The notes beneath the pieces were generated by a model. It searched no databases, had not been told where the DNA came from, and was given only the letters and a program-made list of their open reading frames with translations. A program made the translations under genes and the position numbers. Of a DNA stretch of 38,333 nt, positions 23,792-32,197 are shown piece after piece (position 1 is the stretch's first letter; each line of letters begins with the position of its first letter). The stretch lies in contig NZ_JAMZGF010000054.1 in assembly GCF_024158915.1 (NCBI RefSeq), forward strand, positions 1 to 38,333, read 5' to 3'. The stretch comes from Chryseobacterium sp. S0630 (GTDB taxonomy: Bacteria; Bacteroidota; Bacteroidia; Flavobacteriales; Weeksellaceae).

Positions 23792-25253
23792 AAGAAAAAT
23801 ATATCAATATGCAGGTCTGGCAGTCGTCTTATTAAGTCTTACTGCCTGTAAACCTATCGAAATCGTACAGCGTGCTGAAAATAAAACCGTCCCTGAAAAA
23901 TACGGTTCAGCAGAAAATGACACTATCAATACGGGAAAAATGAAGTGGAATGAATACTTCAGTGATCCTCATCTTCAGGAGCTGATTAGTCAGGCTCTTC
24001 AGAATAATCAGGAACTGAATATTGTCCTTCAGGAAATTGAAATGTCTAAAAACGAAATCAAAGCCAAGAAAGGTGAATATCTTCCGTCTGTAGGTTTAAA
24101 AGCCGGAGCTGGCGTAGACAAAGTAAGCCGATACACCAATATCGGAGCGATGGAAGCCAATACCGAAATAGAACCCGGCAGAGAAATGCCTGAACCTTTA
24201 TTTGACTTTGGAGTTGGTGCTCAGGCACAGTGGGAAACCGATATCTGGGGAAAACTTCATAATGCCACAAGAGCACAGGTACAGCGATATCTTGCGAGCA
24301 TTGAAGGAAAGAATTTTATGACAACTCATCTTATTTCTGAGATTGCAGATTCTTATTATGAACTGTTGGCACTGGATAATGAGTTGGTTATTTTGAATCA
24401 GAATATCAAAATTCAGAATGATGCGCTGGAGATTATCAAAGATTTAAAGAAGAACGCCCGATCCAATGAACTGGCTGTACAGAGATTTGAAGCCCAGGTT
24501 CTGAAAACTCAGGGAATGCAGTATGATATCCAGCAAAAAATTGTTGAAACTGAGAATAAGATCAATTATCTGGTAGGAAGATTTCCACAATCCGTGGAAA
24601 GAAGTCAGGATTCTTTTGATTCTGTTGTTCCGCAAGCTGTGTATGGAGGAATTCCTTCTGAACTTTTGGAAAATCGTCCGGATATCAAACAGGCTGAATA
24701 TGAACTGGCTGCCGCCAAACTTGACATTAAAGTAGCCAAAGCAAGGTTCTACCCTTCTCTTGACCTTTCTGCCGGAGTCGGGTTACAGGCTTTTAATCCG
24801 CTGTATATCATCAAACCTCAGTCGTTCCTGTTCTCTCTTGCAGGAGAACTTACTGCTCCACTGATCAACAGAAGAGCGATTAAAGCGGCTTATAATAATG
24901 CCAACGCCAAACAGATTCAGGCGGTATATCATTATGAACAGACTGTTTTGGGAGCTTATATTGAGGTAGCGAATCAGTTGTCTAAAATTCATAATCTGGA
25001 AAGCAGTGTGAATATCAAAACGAAGGAAGTAAATGCTTTAACCAAGTCGATCGATATTTCTAATGATTTGTTCAAATATGCCCGTGCTGATTATATGGAG
25101 GTTTTACTGACTCAAAGGGATGCCCTGGAATCAAGGTTTGAGCTGGTGGAAAAGAAAGTGAACCAACTTAAAGCAAGTATTGCTGTATACAGAGCACTAG
25201 GCGGCGGTTGGGATCAGGCTCCTTTGGAGGTTCCGGACATTACCAAACAATAA
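23784..25253 (+). CDS. RND efflux outer-membrane channel lipoprotein (NodT/OprM family)
   Basis: A 489-aa outer-membrane factor. The N-terminus MNKRKIYQYAGLAVVLLSLT ends in the lipobox Cys22 (LTAC). The repeated motif is seen twice: near the start (WNEYFSDPHLQELISQALQNNQELNIV in two adjacent runs) and in the second half (LLENRPDIKQAEYELAAAK), each followed by a long helix pair, as in OprM/TolC. Trimers would form the exit duct across the outer membrane and periplasm. The ATG overlaps the permease gene by 8 nt, indicating translational coupling. A clear terminator follows. Confidence 0.93.
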   Translation: MNKRKIYQYAGLAVVLLSLTACKPIEIVQRAENKTVPEKYGSAENDTINTGKMKWNEYFSDPHLQELISQALQNNQELNIVLQEIEMSKNEIKAKKGEYLPSVGLKAGAGVDKVSRYTNIGAMEANTEIEPGREMPEPLFDFGVGAQAQWETDIWGKLHNATRAQVQRYLASIEGKNFMTTHLISEIADSYYELLALDNELVILNQNIKIQNDALEIIKDLKKNARSNELAVQRFEAQVLKTQGMQYDIQQKIVETENKINYLVGRFPQSVERSQDSFDSVVPQAVYGGIPSELLENRPDIKQAEYELAAAKLDIKVAKARFYPSLDLSAGVGLQAFNPLYIIKPQSFLFSLAGELTAPLINRRAIKAAYNNANAKQIQAVYHYEQTVLGAYIEVANQLSKIHNLESSVNIKTKEVNALTKSIDISNDLFKYARADYMEVLLTQRDALESRFELVEKKVNQLKASIAVYRALGGGWDQAPLEVPDITKQ

Positions 25254-25280
25254 ATTCTTTTCAATCTTGTTTTTATAGGA

Positions 25281-25308
25281 GTCTGCCGAGTGGCAGGCTT
25301 CTTTTTTT
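25281..25308 (+). terminator. Terminator of the RND efflux operon
   Basis: GTCTGCC and GGCAGGC pair (one G-T) around GAGT, followed by TTCTTTTTTT. It starts 27 nt after the channel gene stop codon. Confidence 0.8.
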
Positions 25309-25348
25309 AGGTTTTGGCTGAAGCCTGATGATTTTTTAATCTTTGGTA

Positions 25349-25366
25349 AACGGGCTAAAGCCCGTT
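25349..25366. repeat. Palindromic repeat unit, copy 1
   Basis: AACGGGCTAAAGCCCGTT: 8-bp perfect arms with a 2-base loop, embedded in a longer unit (TTTTTAATCTTTG before, CCTATTGAAT after). The same longer unit recurs at 25446-25463, 97 bp further on. Confidence 0.7.
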
Positions 25367-25376
25367 CCTATTGAAT

Positions 25377-25402
25377 GTTTTTTTTCCCACAGATCGCACA
25401 GA
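25377..25402 (+). repeat. Interspersed CCCACAGAT repeat, copy 4 (truncated)
   Basis: TTTTTTTTCCCACAGATCGC then ACAGAG; the TTTTCACAGATG half is missing. It lies between the two palindromic units. Confidence 0.6.
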
Positions 25403-25445
25403 GAGGCTGGCTTCTTTTTTTTTGATGTTTTTTTAATCTTTGCTA

Positions 25446-25463
25446 AACGGGCTAAAGCCCGTT
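25446..25463. repeat. Palindromic repeat unit, copy 2
   Basis: Exact second copy of AACGGGCTAAAGCCCGTT with the same flanks (TTTAATCTTTG upstream, CCTATTGAAT downstream), so the duplicated segment is longer than the palindrome. Confidence 0.7.
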
Positions 25464-25760
25464 CCTATTGAATAGTATAGAACGACTATAAAATAAACAA
25501 AAAGTCTACAAAATAAATAGACTTCTAATTTTAATTTTAATTCACACTTGAAAATTAACTTTTTTATCATTTTTTAACATTTGCAACAATTCATTCAATT
25601 AATTGATAATCAATTTCTTATTTTATTAAAATCTAAATCACAATTATTAACCCACTAATTTAGTAGACTAATATGATTTATCTCATACTCTCCTTTTATA
25701 GGGGTTTGTCATTTATTAAATAATTTTGACCCAGTTAAAAAAATCATAAACTTTATTCTC
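25464..25760. other. AT-rich intergenic stretch with a promoter at its end
   Basis: No gene is seen. It has a weak dyad (AAGTCTA 25502-25508 with TAGACTT 25518-25524). At its end lies the perfect -7 box TAATTTTG (25721-25728), 32 nt before the ATG of the small Cys/Met/His-rich frame. Confidence 0.5.
25721..25728 (+). promoter_or_regulatory. -7 box (TAATTTTG) before the small peptide and SusC/SusD genes
   Basis: Perfect TAnnTTTG with no TTG at the usual -33 distance. It is the only strong box found upstream of the SusC gene, so the small frame and susCD may share one transcript. Confidence 0.5.
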
Positions 25761-25913
25761 ATGAATAAGAATACCTTTAATTCTTACCTATGCACCATTA
25801 CGGCGGCAGCTTCTGCACAGCAAAATTGTTGTGGAAAGTCTGCCCTTTCACAGCACAACCACATTTCTCAAGACATGTGCTTTGATATGATGGGCATGAT
25901 GATGATGTGCTAA
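25761..25913 (+). CDS. Small Cys/Met/His-rich open frame (50 aa)
   Basis: A 50-codon frame with an ATG 32 nt after a perfect -7 box. It starts MNKNTFNSYLCTITAAASAQ, which looks like a shortened signal peptide with an A-x-A-Q cleavage site. It continues with NCCGKS, a short His segment (SQHNHIS), and ends CFDMMGMMMMC. After cleavage the ~30-residue product would hold 4 Cys, at least 6 Met and 2 His, a composition suited to soft-metal (for example copper) binding. It could also be the 5' remnant of a longer metal-binding protein, because the hydrophobic core of the signal peptide seems too short. It lies 195 nt upstream of the SusC gene. Not recognised; coding status rests on promoter position, composition and the clean stop. 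Confidence 0.4.
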   Translation: MNKNTFNSYLCTITAAASAQQNCCGKSALSQHNHISQDMCFDMMGMMMMC

Positions 25914-26019
25914 CTTTTTAAGAGATACATTCATTACTGTAGGAATTAAAGCCAAAGAATTCAAGGCTTCTTTCATCCGGGTACATCTTCTGTAAATTTT
26001 AATCTTCCATTTTTGATAT

Positions 26020-26043
26020 CCTCCCTGAAAAAGGAGGCAGGGA
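26020..26043. promoter_or_regulatory. Overlapping alternative stems in the SusC leader
   Basis: CCTCC (26020-26024) can pair with GGAGG (26033-26037), while TCCCTG (26022-26027) can pair with CAGGGA (26038-26043). The two stems share bases, so only one can form. It lies 65 nt before the SusC start. A switch is possible but unproven, and no known riboswitch class is recognised. Confidence 0.3.
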
Positions 26044-26108
26044 ATCATTATTTCTTACGGAGAGATCAGCAGTAATACACAATTCAGTTTTAAACCTAGA
26101 TTAATATA

Positions 26109-29063
26109 ATGAAAAAGAAACAATGCAAGCTTGGTGTATTGGCCTTACTGCTGTTCGCGGAATATGGTTTTGCCCAAAGCAAAGACAGTCTTTCCAAAGA
26201 AACCTCCATCAAAGAAGTAGTGGTGGTAGCTTTTGGAAAGCAGAAAAAAGAAGAGATTACAGGATCTGTACAGTCGCTGAAGGCTAAAGATCTCTCTAAT
26301 CTTCAAAATGGAAATATTCTTCAGGGAATTGGAGGAAAAGTAGCTGGGGTACAGGTGATTTCCTCAGGACAGCCAGGTTCCCAGCCTACCATCAGAATGA
26401 GAGGAATAGGTTCTATCAACGCGTCCAGCGATCCGTTAATTGTACTGGATGGTATTCCGTACAGCGGAAACCTGAACAGTATTGCAGCATCGGATATTGA
26501 AAGTATTTCTTTTCTGGAAGATGCCTCTTCAAATGCTCTGTATGGTTCCAGAGGAGCCAATGGTGTTATTATTGTGAACACCAAAAGAGGAAAAAGTAAA
26601 GGCGTAAGTATTGAAGCCGATGTAAAAACAGGGGTTAATTTCAGATCTATTGAAGATTATTCGGTCTATACTTCTCCTCAGGATTATTATACCGCTTATT
26701 ATAACCGAGCCAGAATTGGCGAAATCGCAAGACTAAAACAACCGGGAGCGGTTCCTTCAGGTCCGTCTCCTCATGATGTGGGACTTTCAGCATTGACAAA
26801 ACTTGGGTATAATGTGTATAATGTTCCTTTTAATCAGCTGATATCAAAGGATGGCTCTTTTAATTCTGATGCGAAATTACTGTATCAGGATGATTGGAAA
26901 AAACTACTTTTCAGACCTGCTTTAAGGCGAGAAGCTACAGTAGGTATCAATGCTAATGGAGATCAGGTAAAATCTTACACTTCCCTTAATTATCTTGATG
27001 ATAAAGGATATTTAATCTCGTCAGGTTTTGAAAGATTCGGGATCAGATCTAATGTAGATTACGCTATTACTTCAAAACTGAAGCTGACCAGCGCTTTATC
27101 TTACACTTACAGCAAGCAGGATTTCGGTGAGACCGGAGGTTTCTCCAACCCTTTCCAGTTTGCCCGAAACATTGCCCCTTTCTATCCTGTTTTTCTGAGA
27201 GACAACAATTACCAGAGGCTTTATGACAGTTATGGAAATGCTTTATATGACTATGGAGACGGCCAGGGTCCTAACGGAGCTACAAGATCTTATGCGGTGT
27301 TTGAAAATCCTGTAGGAAACCTTCAGAAGAATAAATCACAGATCGTAAGTAATGTGACCAATCTTAATCTTGGACTAAATTATGAAATCATCAAAGGACT
27401 GGATTTTACCTATAATTTTGGTGCTTATCTCGAAAATACCAGAAACCTTCAGTTCGGAAATACGGAAGGAGGAACTTCATCTTCTGTGGGAGGTACTATT
27501 TCGCAAAGTTCAAACTTTAAATATACACTGAACCACCAGCAGTTGCTTACCTACCAGAAAAAACTGGGAAATCACAGCTTCAACCTCCTTGTAGGACATG
27601 AGCTGAATAAGATAAAAGATGATGGTTTTTCAGGATCAAAACAGCAGCTTTTATTACCTGACTCACAAGCTTTTGATAATGCTGTGAAAATTACCGGATT
27701 ATCAGGAAGCGGCTATGAATATGCTGTAGAAGGCTATTTCACGAGGTTACTTTATAATTATGATGGTAAATATTTCTTCAATGCTAACATTCGTAGAGAT
27801 GGTTCTTCTGTATTTTCTCCGGAGAGCAGATGGGGAAATTTTTATGGACTGGGACTGGCATGGAATATCGCAAAAGAAGATTTCCTTAAGGACAACAGCG
27901 TGATTAATTCTTTAAAATTAAAAGCTTCTTATGGCCAGCAGGGAAATGACAACATCCTTTTAATCGGCTCTTCAAGAGACTACTATGCTTATCAGGATAT
28001 CTACGGAATTAATAACTTCGGAAATGACAAGCCTGTTCTATCTCTTAAAAAACAGGGAAACAAAGATTTAAAGTGGGAAACTTCCAAAAACCTGAATGCC
28101 GGTTTTGAAATTTCACTTTTAAAAAACAGAATCAACCTGAATGCTGATTATTTTGAAAGGAAAGTTTCAGATATGATCTACACGCTTCCTCTTCCTCCAT
28201 CTAATGCGGGCTCCTATGTGAAGTACGGAAATATCGGAGATATGACGAACAGAGGTGTTCAGGCTAATGTAAATGTGGAGATCCTTCGTGGAGATGAATT
28301 CCAGTGGAATTTTTATGCGAATGCTACTCATTACAAAAACAAGATTACAAGATTACCGGCCGAGCAGAGAAATACAGGGCTTGTTTCAGGTTTATTTATC
28401 CTGACGGAAGGTGGAGACCGTTACACGTATTTCCTCAAAGAATTTGCAGGAGTAAATCCTGAGAATGGTGATGCTTTATGGTATCGTACAACAATCAACC
28501 CAACCACTCAAAAGGAAGAAAGAACAGTAACCAATAATTATAAGGAAGCCACCGATTATAACACAGGAAAGTCTGCCATTCCAAAGGTATATGGAGGATT
28601 TGGGACAGATTTCAGTTTTAAAAGATTCAATCTGGCAGTGAACTTTGCTTACCAGTTTGGAGGTTATGGCTATGATGATATTTACAGAAGTTTATTCCAT
28701 TCTGACAGCTATGGTTCTAACTATTCTACTGATCTGGATAAAACCTGGACTCCGGAAAATACAACAGCAGCTTTACCAAGAGTAGATCTTACAGCTACGA
28801 ACCAGAACGGAAATTCAACATTGTATCTGATCAAATCGGATTATATCAGTCTTCAGGATGTAACCCTTTCCTATCAGCTTCCTGAAGGCTTTGCACAACA
28901 GGCAGGATTATCAGGATTGAAAATTTATGTGACAGGGAACAATCTATACCTATGGTCAAAGAGAAAAGGATATGATCCAAGAGCTTCACTGACAGGAGTT
29001 TCTGATGCTTATCGTTATTCTCTGCTGTCCAGTGTCTCTTTAGGGTTTAAACTTAATTTTTAA
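26109..29063 (+). CDS. SusC/RagA family TonB-linked outer-membrane transporter
   Basis: A 984-aa outer-membrane beta-barrel with signal peptide (cleavage after YGFA, about residue 22). The TonB-box and plug region follow directly: EVVVVAFGKQKKEEITGSV, then RMRGIGSINASSDPLIVLDG and the plug core ALYGSRGANGVIIVNTKRG, each within the first ~160 residues. The CarboxypepD-like domain that usually precedes the plug is absent, so the N-terminus is short. The barrel ends in the aromatic LGFKLNF typical of Omp85-exported proteins. It imports a large substrate (glycan, peptide or metal complex) with energy from TonB, together with the SusD protein encoded 10 nt downstream. No sugar-degrading enzymes are next to it, so the substrate is open; the nearby Cys/Met-rich frame might hint at metal chelates. 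Confidence 0.93.
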   Translation: MKKKQCKLGVLALLLFAEYGFAQSKDSLSKETSIKEVVVVAFGKQKKEEITGSVQSLKAKDLSNLQNGNILQGIGGKVAGVQVISSGQPGSQPTIRMRGIGSINASSDPLIVLDGIPYSGNLNSIAASDIESISFLEDASSNALYGSRGANGVIIVNTKRGKSKGVSIEADVKTGVNFRSIEDYSVYTSPQDYYTAYYNRARIGEIARLKQPGAVPSGPSPHDVGLSALTKLGYNVYNVPFNQLISKDGSFNSDAKLLYQDDWKKLLFRPALRREATVGINANGDQVKSYTSLNYLDDKGYLISSGFERFGIRSNVDYAITSKLKLTSALSYTYSKQDFGETGGFSNPFQFARNIAPFYPVFLRDNNYQRLYDSYGNALYDYGDGQGPNGATRSYAVFENPVGNLQKNKSQIVSNVTNLNLGLNYEIIKGLDFTYNFGAYLENTRNLQFGNTEGGTSSSVGGTISQSSNFKYTLNHQQLLTYQKKLGNHSFNLLVGHELNKIKDDGFSGSKQQLLLPDSQAFDNAVKITGLSGSGYEYAVEGYFTRLLYNYDGKYFFNANIRRDGSSVFSPESRWGNFYGLGLAWNIAKEDFLKDNSVINSLKLKASYGQQGNDNILLIGSSRDYYAYQDIYGINNFGNDKPVLSLKKQGNKDLKWETSKNLNAGFEISLLKNRINLNADYFERKVSDMIYTLPLPPSNAGSYVKYGNIGDMTNRGVQANVNVEILRGDEFQWNFYANATHYKNKITRLPAEQRNTGLVSGLFILTEGGDRYTYFLKEFAGVNPENGDALWYRTTINPTTQKEERTVTNNYKEATDYNTGKSAIPKVYGGFGTDFSFKRFNLAVNFAYQFGGYGYDDIYRSLFHSDSYGSNYSTDLDKTWTPENTTAALPRVDLTATNQNGNSTLYLIKSDYISLQDVTLSYQLPEGFAQQAGLSGLKIYVTGNNLYLWSKRKGYDPRASLTGVSDAYRYSLLSSVSLGFKLNF

Positions 29064-29073
29064 AAGAACAGGA

Positions 29074-30537
29074 ATGAACACAATAAAATACTTTATAACA
29101 GCTGCAACCCTAAGTTTTTTGGCGACCAGCTGTGCTAATGATCTCAATACGTTGCCGGAAGGAGATATTTCCGGAGAGCAGCTCAATAACGATGCAAACA
29201 GTCCGGAAAAAATCCTGGGAGGAATCTATCTTGATCTTCGAAGCAATGGTGCAGGCGGTACTAGCGTTCACTCAGATTTCGGAATCATGGGAATTAAAGC
29301 AGGTGCTGATCTGATGTCCAATGATGTGATCCAGTCTACCAACCAGCATTTAGGAATGTTTTATAATTACGAAGCCACCAATGCCAGTAATATTGCTTCT
29401 GAGATTGTATGGACTACTTTTTATGCAAGAATATTCGTGATCAATAAGCTGCTGGATGGTTTGGATAAAAATGCCAATGCAAAAAACAGGGCAATTGCAG
29501 GACAGCTACTCGCTTTAAGAGCCTATTCTTACTTTTATCTGGTTCGTTTTTATGCCAATGATTATAATGGACATCAGTCTGAACCCGGACTTCCATTGGT
29601 TCTTACCGCAACTAATCCAAGTCAGGGACTTCCAAGATCAACGGTTGCTGAAGTGTATACGCAAATCAAAAAAGATATAGAAGAATCCGTTTCGCTTTTA
29701 GATACATATGCCCGCCCTTCCAGAGCCCAGATAGACCAAAGAACTGCCAAAGCTATTGCTGCCGAAGTATTTCTGGAAACAGGAGATTATCTTAAAGCCG
29801 CCAAATACGCTGAGGAAAGCAAGCAGGGAATTGCCCTGATGACTGAAGATGATTATACCAACACCGGATTTTCCAACATCAATAATCCAGAAGTAATATG
29901 GGGTTTTCATAATACCATTTCCACGATGAGTATCGGAAATTATTACGCTTCTTTCTTCTCCATGTTTGATAATACCAATGAAGGTTATGCCGGAGCTGCA
30001 CAGATCCGTAAGCTGATCGATAAGCGCCTTTATGAAGCCATTCCGGCAACAGATTACCGTAAGAAAGTATTCAATGGAAGCCAGAATGCAGCGTATACTT
30101 TTAATGGAAAAACAAAAAATTATCCGCCTTATGTAAGCTGGAAATTTAAAGATCCTACGCTCTTTGAAGGAGATTATATTTACATCAGAGCTTCTTCATT
30201 ATATTATATACAAGCGGAAGCCCTTGCCAGACAAGGACGGGAAACAGAAGCAAGACAGGTATTGTTTGAAATTACCTCAAAAAGAGATCAGGCTTATACA
30301 TTGTCTACAAATTCAGGCAGCGAGCTGATTAATGAAATTGTCCTGCAAAAGAGAATAGAACTTTGGGGCGAAGGTTATGCCTGGTTTGATATGAAAAGAC
30401 TCAATACTCCTTTAGAAAGAGTATACACAGGAACGAATCATACTTTTGGAAGATTCAACCTTACCCCGGATAAATTCAGATTCCAGATTCCTAATAAAGA
30501 GATTAATAATAACCCACAAATCAAACAGAATGAGTAG
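29074..30537 (+). CDS. SusD/RagB family nutrient-binding lipoprotein
   Basis: A 487-aa surface lipoprotein. The signal peptide ends in the lipobox FLATSC with Cys20, followed by ANDLNTLPEGD, the usual SusD start. TPR-like helices appear (LLALRAYSYFYLVRFY, ETGDYLKAAKYAEES), and the C-terminal segment RIELWGEGYAWFDMKRL is diagnostic of RagB/SusD. It captures the substrate at the cell surface and acts as a lid on the SusC barrel. The gene is 10 nt after SusC and ends the operon at a strong terminator. Confidence 0.93.
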   Translation: MNTIKYFITAATLSFLATSCANDLNTLPEGDISGEQLNNDANSPEKILGGIYLDLRSNGAGGTSVHSDFGIMGIKAGADLMSNDVIQSTNQHLGMFYNYEATNASNIASEIVWTTFYARIFVINKLLDGLDKNANAKNRAIAGQLLALRAYSYFYLVRFYANDYNGHQSEPGLPLVLTATNPSQGLPRSTVAEVYTQIKKDIEESVSLLDTYARPSRAQIDQRTAKAIAAEVFLETGDYLKAAKYAEESKQGIALMTEDDYTNTGFSNINNPEVIWGFHNTISTMSIGNYYASFFSMFDNTNEGYAGAAQIRKLIDKRLYEAIPATDYRKKVFNGSQNAAYTFNGKTKNYPPYVSWKFKDPTLFEGDYIYIRASSLYYIQAEALARQGRETEARQVLFEITSKRDQAYTLSTNSGSELINEIVLQKRIELWGEGYAWFDMKRLNTPLERVYTGTNHTFGRFNLTPDKFRFQIPNKEINNNPQIKQNE

Positions 30538-30578
30538 ATAAACAGAAACAATTTTACATTCAAATATATTCAGTGACG

Positions 30579-30612
30579 AGGCACCATTTACTTGTAAGTG
30601 GTGCCTTTTTTA
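30579..30612 (+). terminator. Terminator after the SusC/SusD pair
   Basis: AGGCACCA pairs with TGGTGCCT around a 12-nt loop that can itself pair (TTAC/GTAA), followed by TTTTTTATT. It lies 42 nt after the SusD stop codon. Confidence 0.85.
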
Positions 30613-30650
30613 TTGACTAATGTAAGATGCTGACATTTTTTTGACTTTCA

Positions 30651-30827
30651 CTTGCTAAAAATCTTTGATTTTTTCGCGCCTTAAATTATACATAGAATTA
30701 AAAAAACTTTGCGTCTTCAAAAAACACAAATAAGAAAGGTATAATTGGAAAACGCAAAGACGCAAAATGGTATTAAGAAGGTTGCTATAAGGCGCAAGGA
30801 TTTTATCTGCGATAAAATTGAATACTG
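30651..30827 (+). repeat. Dispersed ~180-bp repeat, copy A
   Basis: Begins CTTGCTAAAAATCTTTG and ends GATTTTATCTGCGATAAAAT then TGAATACTG. Its reverse complement aligns along its whole length with 33283-33470; over the 75 bases at one end about 67 match. It is non-coding and contains several GCGTC/GACGC-type inner dyads. The two copies bracket the three genes between them. Confidence 0.75.
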
Positions 30828-30854
30828 TTTATTTTCAAGTCTCTTGCAGATTCT

Positions 30855-31367
30855 TTATTTTATAACAATATCAGATTTGTAATGATCTTTCACCAGTTCA
30901 CCATTTTTATACAACCTCTGATTAACCACCTTTCCTTTTTCATTAAAGTAAAGCCACAAAGCATTTTTTCTTCCCAAAGAATCCAGACGTCCCATTTCTT
31001 TCGGCATTTTATTGTTATGAAGAATCTGAACAGGGTATAATCCTTTCAGGTCTTTCAGGGAATCCATTTTTGCAGGGATCAGTTCAGAGTCATTCCCGAT
31101 TTTGAAAATATATTTTTTTCCTTTATCACTATTCAAAATCAGTTCATCACCTGAAATCTTATATTTACCTTCTGAAAAAGATGCTGTTACAATCTGATCA
31201 TAGCTTACATGTTCTGTTTTTAAAAATTCGAAATTTCCATCTTTTATATAAAGTGAATAACTTCCATTTCCCGATTCCAATTCAACATATTTAGGATATT
31301 CTTTATCTTTTTTACAGGAAATAATGGAGAAAAGAAGTATAAAAAGGCAGATAATTTTAATTTTCAT
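30855..31367 (-). CDS. Hypothetical lipoprotein with MORN-like C-terminal segment
   Basis: A 170-aa lipoprotein: hydrophobic signal peptide and lipobox at Cys18 (SIISCKK). The middle is beta-strand rich with no recognised family (YVELESGNGSYSLYIKDGNFE). The C-terminal LWLYFNEKGKVVNQRLYKNGE resembles one MORN-2 / YwqK-like repeat, which often occurs in flavobacterial lipoproteins, but a single repeat is weak evidence. It is alone on the minus strand between two dispersed-repeat copies; DUF305 lies 74 nt upstream. Function unknown. Confidence 0.6.
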   Translation of the reverse strand: MKIKIICLFILLFSIISCKKDKEYPKYVELESGNGSYSLYIKDGNFEFLKTEHVSYDQIVTASFSEGKYKISGDELILNSDKGKKYIFKIGNDSELIPAKMDSLKDLKGLYPVQILHNNKMPKEMGRLDSLGRKNALWLYFNEKGKVVNQRLYKNGELVKDHYKSDIVIK

Positions 31368-31441
31368 AAGAACTAAATTATTAAAATATCCTGAATAACA
31401 TAAGAGTAGATCACTATTCTTGTTATTTCCTGTCTCCTACT

Positions 31442-31960
31442 CTACCTTCCTTCAAACTCCCGGAGTTTTCTTTTCATCAGCTTAATTTCTGCAGATTGGG
31501 TTTTAAAAATATTTCTCTGAAGGATAATCAACTGTGGATCGCTGAGGTGTACTTTTTCAGATATCAATAGGGCTGCTGCATGATGAGGAATCATACTTTT
31601 TACAAACTGCCTGTCATCCACATTCACCTGTTCTCTGATTCCAAACCAGGAAAACAGACTTGTCACCACTCCAATACTTACAATGATCCAATTGAGTGTT
31701 TTGTTCCTGTACCTCTTTCGCATGACCCATAATTCAATAAGTAACATGGCTGAAACCATCATGAGAGTCATGTATAAATTATTAATATTTGAAATAAAAT
31801 TTCTCGGGTTGTCTATCATCGTGTACATAATGATATACATAAAACAGAACATCATCAAAGCCATAAGTACAAATCGGCTGTACATTACAGAAGAATTAAT
31901 TAAATGTTTTTTATTTTCTTTCAAAGAAGAAACTTCATTTTTACGCTTCATATTTTCCAT
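31442..31960 (-). CDS. DUF305 membrane protein
   Basis: A 172-aa protein with three predicted membrane helices (FVLMALMMFCFMYIIMYTM, LYMTLMMVSAMLLIELWVM and WIIVSIGVVTSLFSWFGI) and a C-terminal DUF305 segment (DRQFVKSMIPHHAAALLISE) with the conserved M-I-P-H-H. The His pair and Met-rich helices are frequent in copper- and metal-linked DUF305 proteins, but the biochemical role is not known. I choose ATG at 31960 (MENMKRKN); 31951 is possible. The 40 residues encoded further upstream are unlike the family. It lies divergent from the serine hydrolase gene. One might suspect a link to metal stress, but nothing adjacent proves it. Confidence 0.75.
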   Translation of the reverse strand: MENMKRKNEVSSLKENKKHLINSSVMYSRFVLMALMMFCFMYIIMYTMIDNPRNFISNINNLYMTLMMVSAMLLIELWVMRKRYRNKTLNWIIVSIGVVTSLFSWFGIREQVNVDDRQFVKSMIPHHAAALLISEKVHLSDPQLIILQRNIFKTQSAEIKLMKRKLREFEGR

Positions 31961-32094
31961 AAGAGAGGGCACTGTAAATAATATTATATAATTCAAAAAC
32001 TTGTGATAAAAATAATAATATTTATCTGACAGGTTTATGCTTATACTCATAATAATTGACGAAAATACTTCCTTGTACAATCAAAAGAAAAAGA

Positions 32095-32102
32095 TATATT
32101 TG
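32095..32102 (+). promoter_or_regulatory. -33/-7 promoter of the serine hydrolase gene (TATATTTG)
   Basis: Perfect TAnnTTTG with TTG at 32073-32075 and a 19-nt spacer. The leader to the ATG at 32198 would be about 85-90 nt. Confidence 0.6.
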
Positions 32103-32197
32103 GGAACTCAAATCTTTTGAAGTGCTCAGTTGCAAAATGATTTCAATGAGAATAGTTTTCATTCCCCACCTCAATTTTCAGCTCTAAAACATTAATA

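Noticed and set aside
25848..26048. Minus-strand frame containing a run of histidines (HHHHAHH)
   Set aside because: It is the antisense of the ATGATGATG run of the small plus-strand frame. No promoter box or family supports it.
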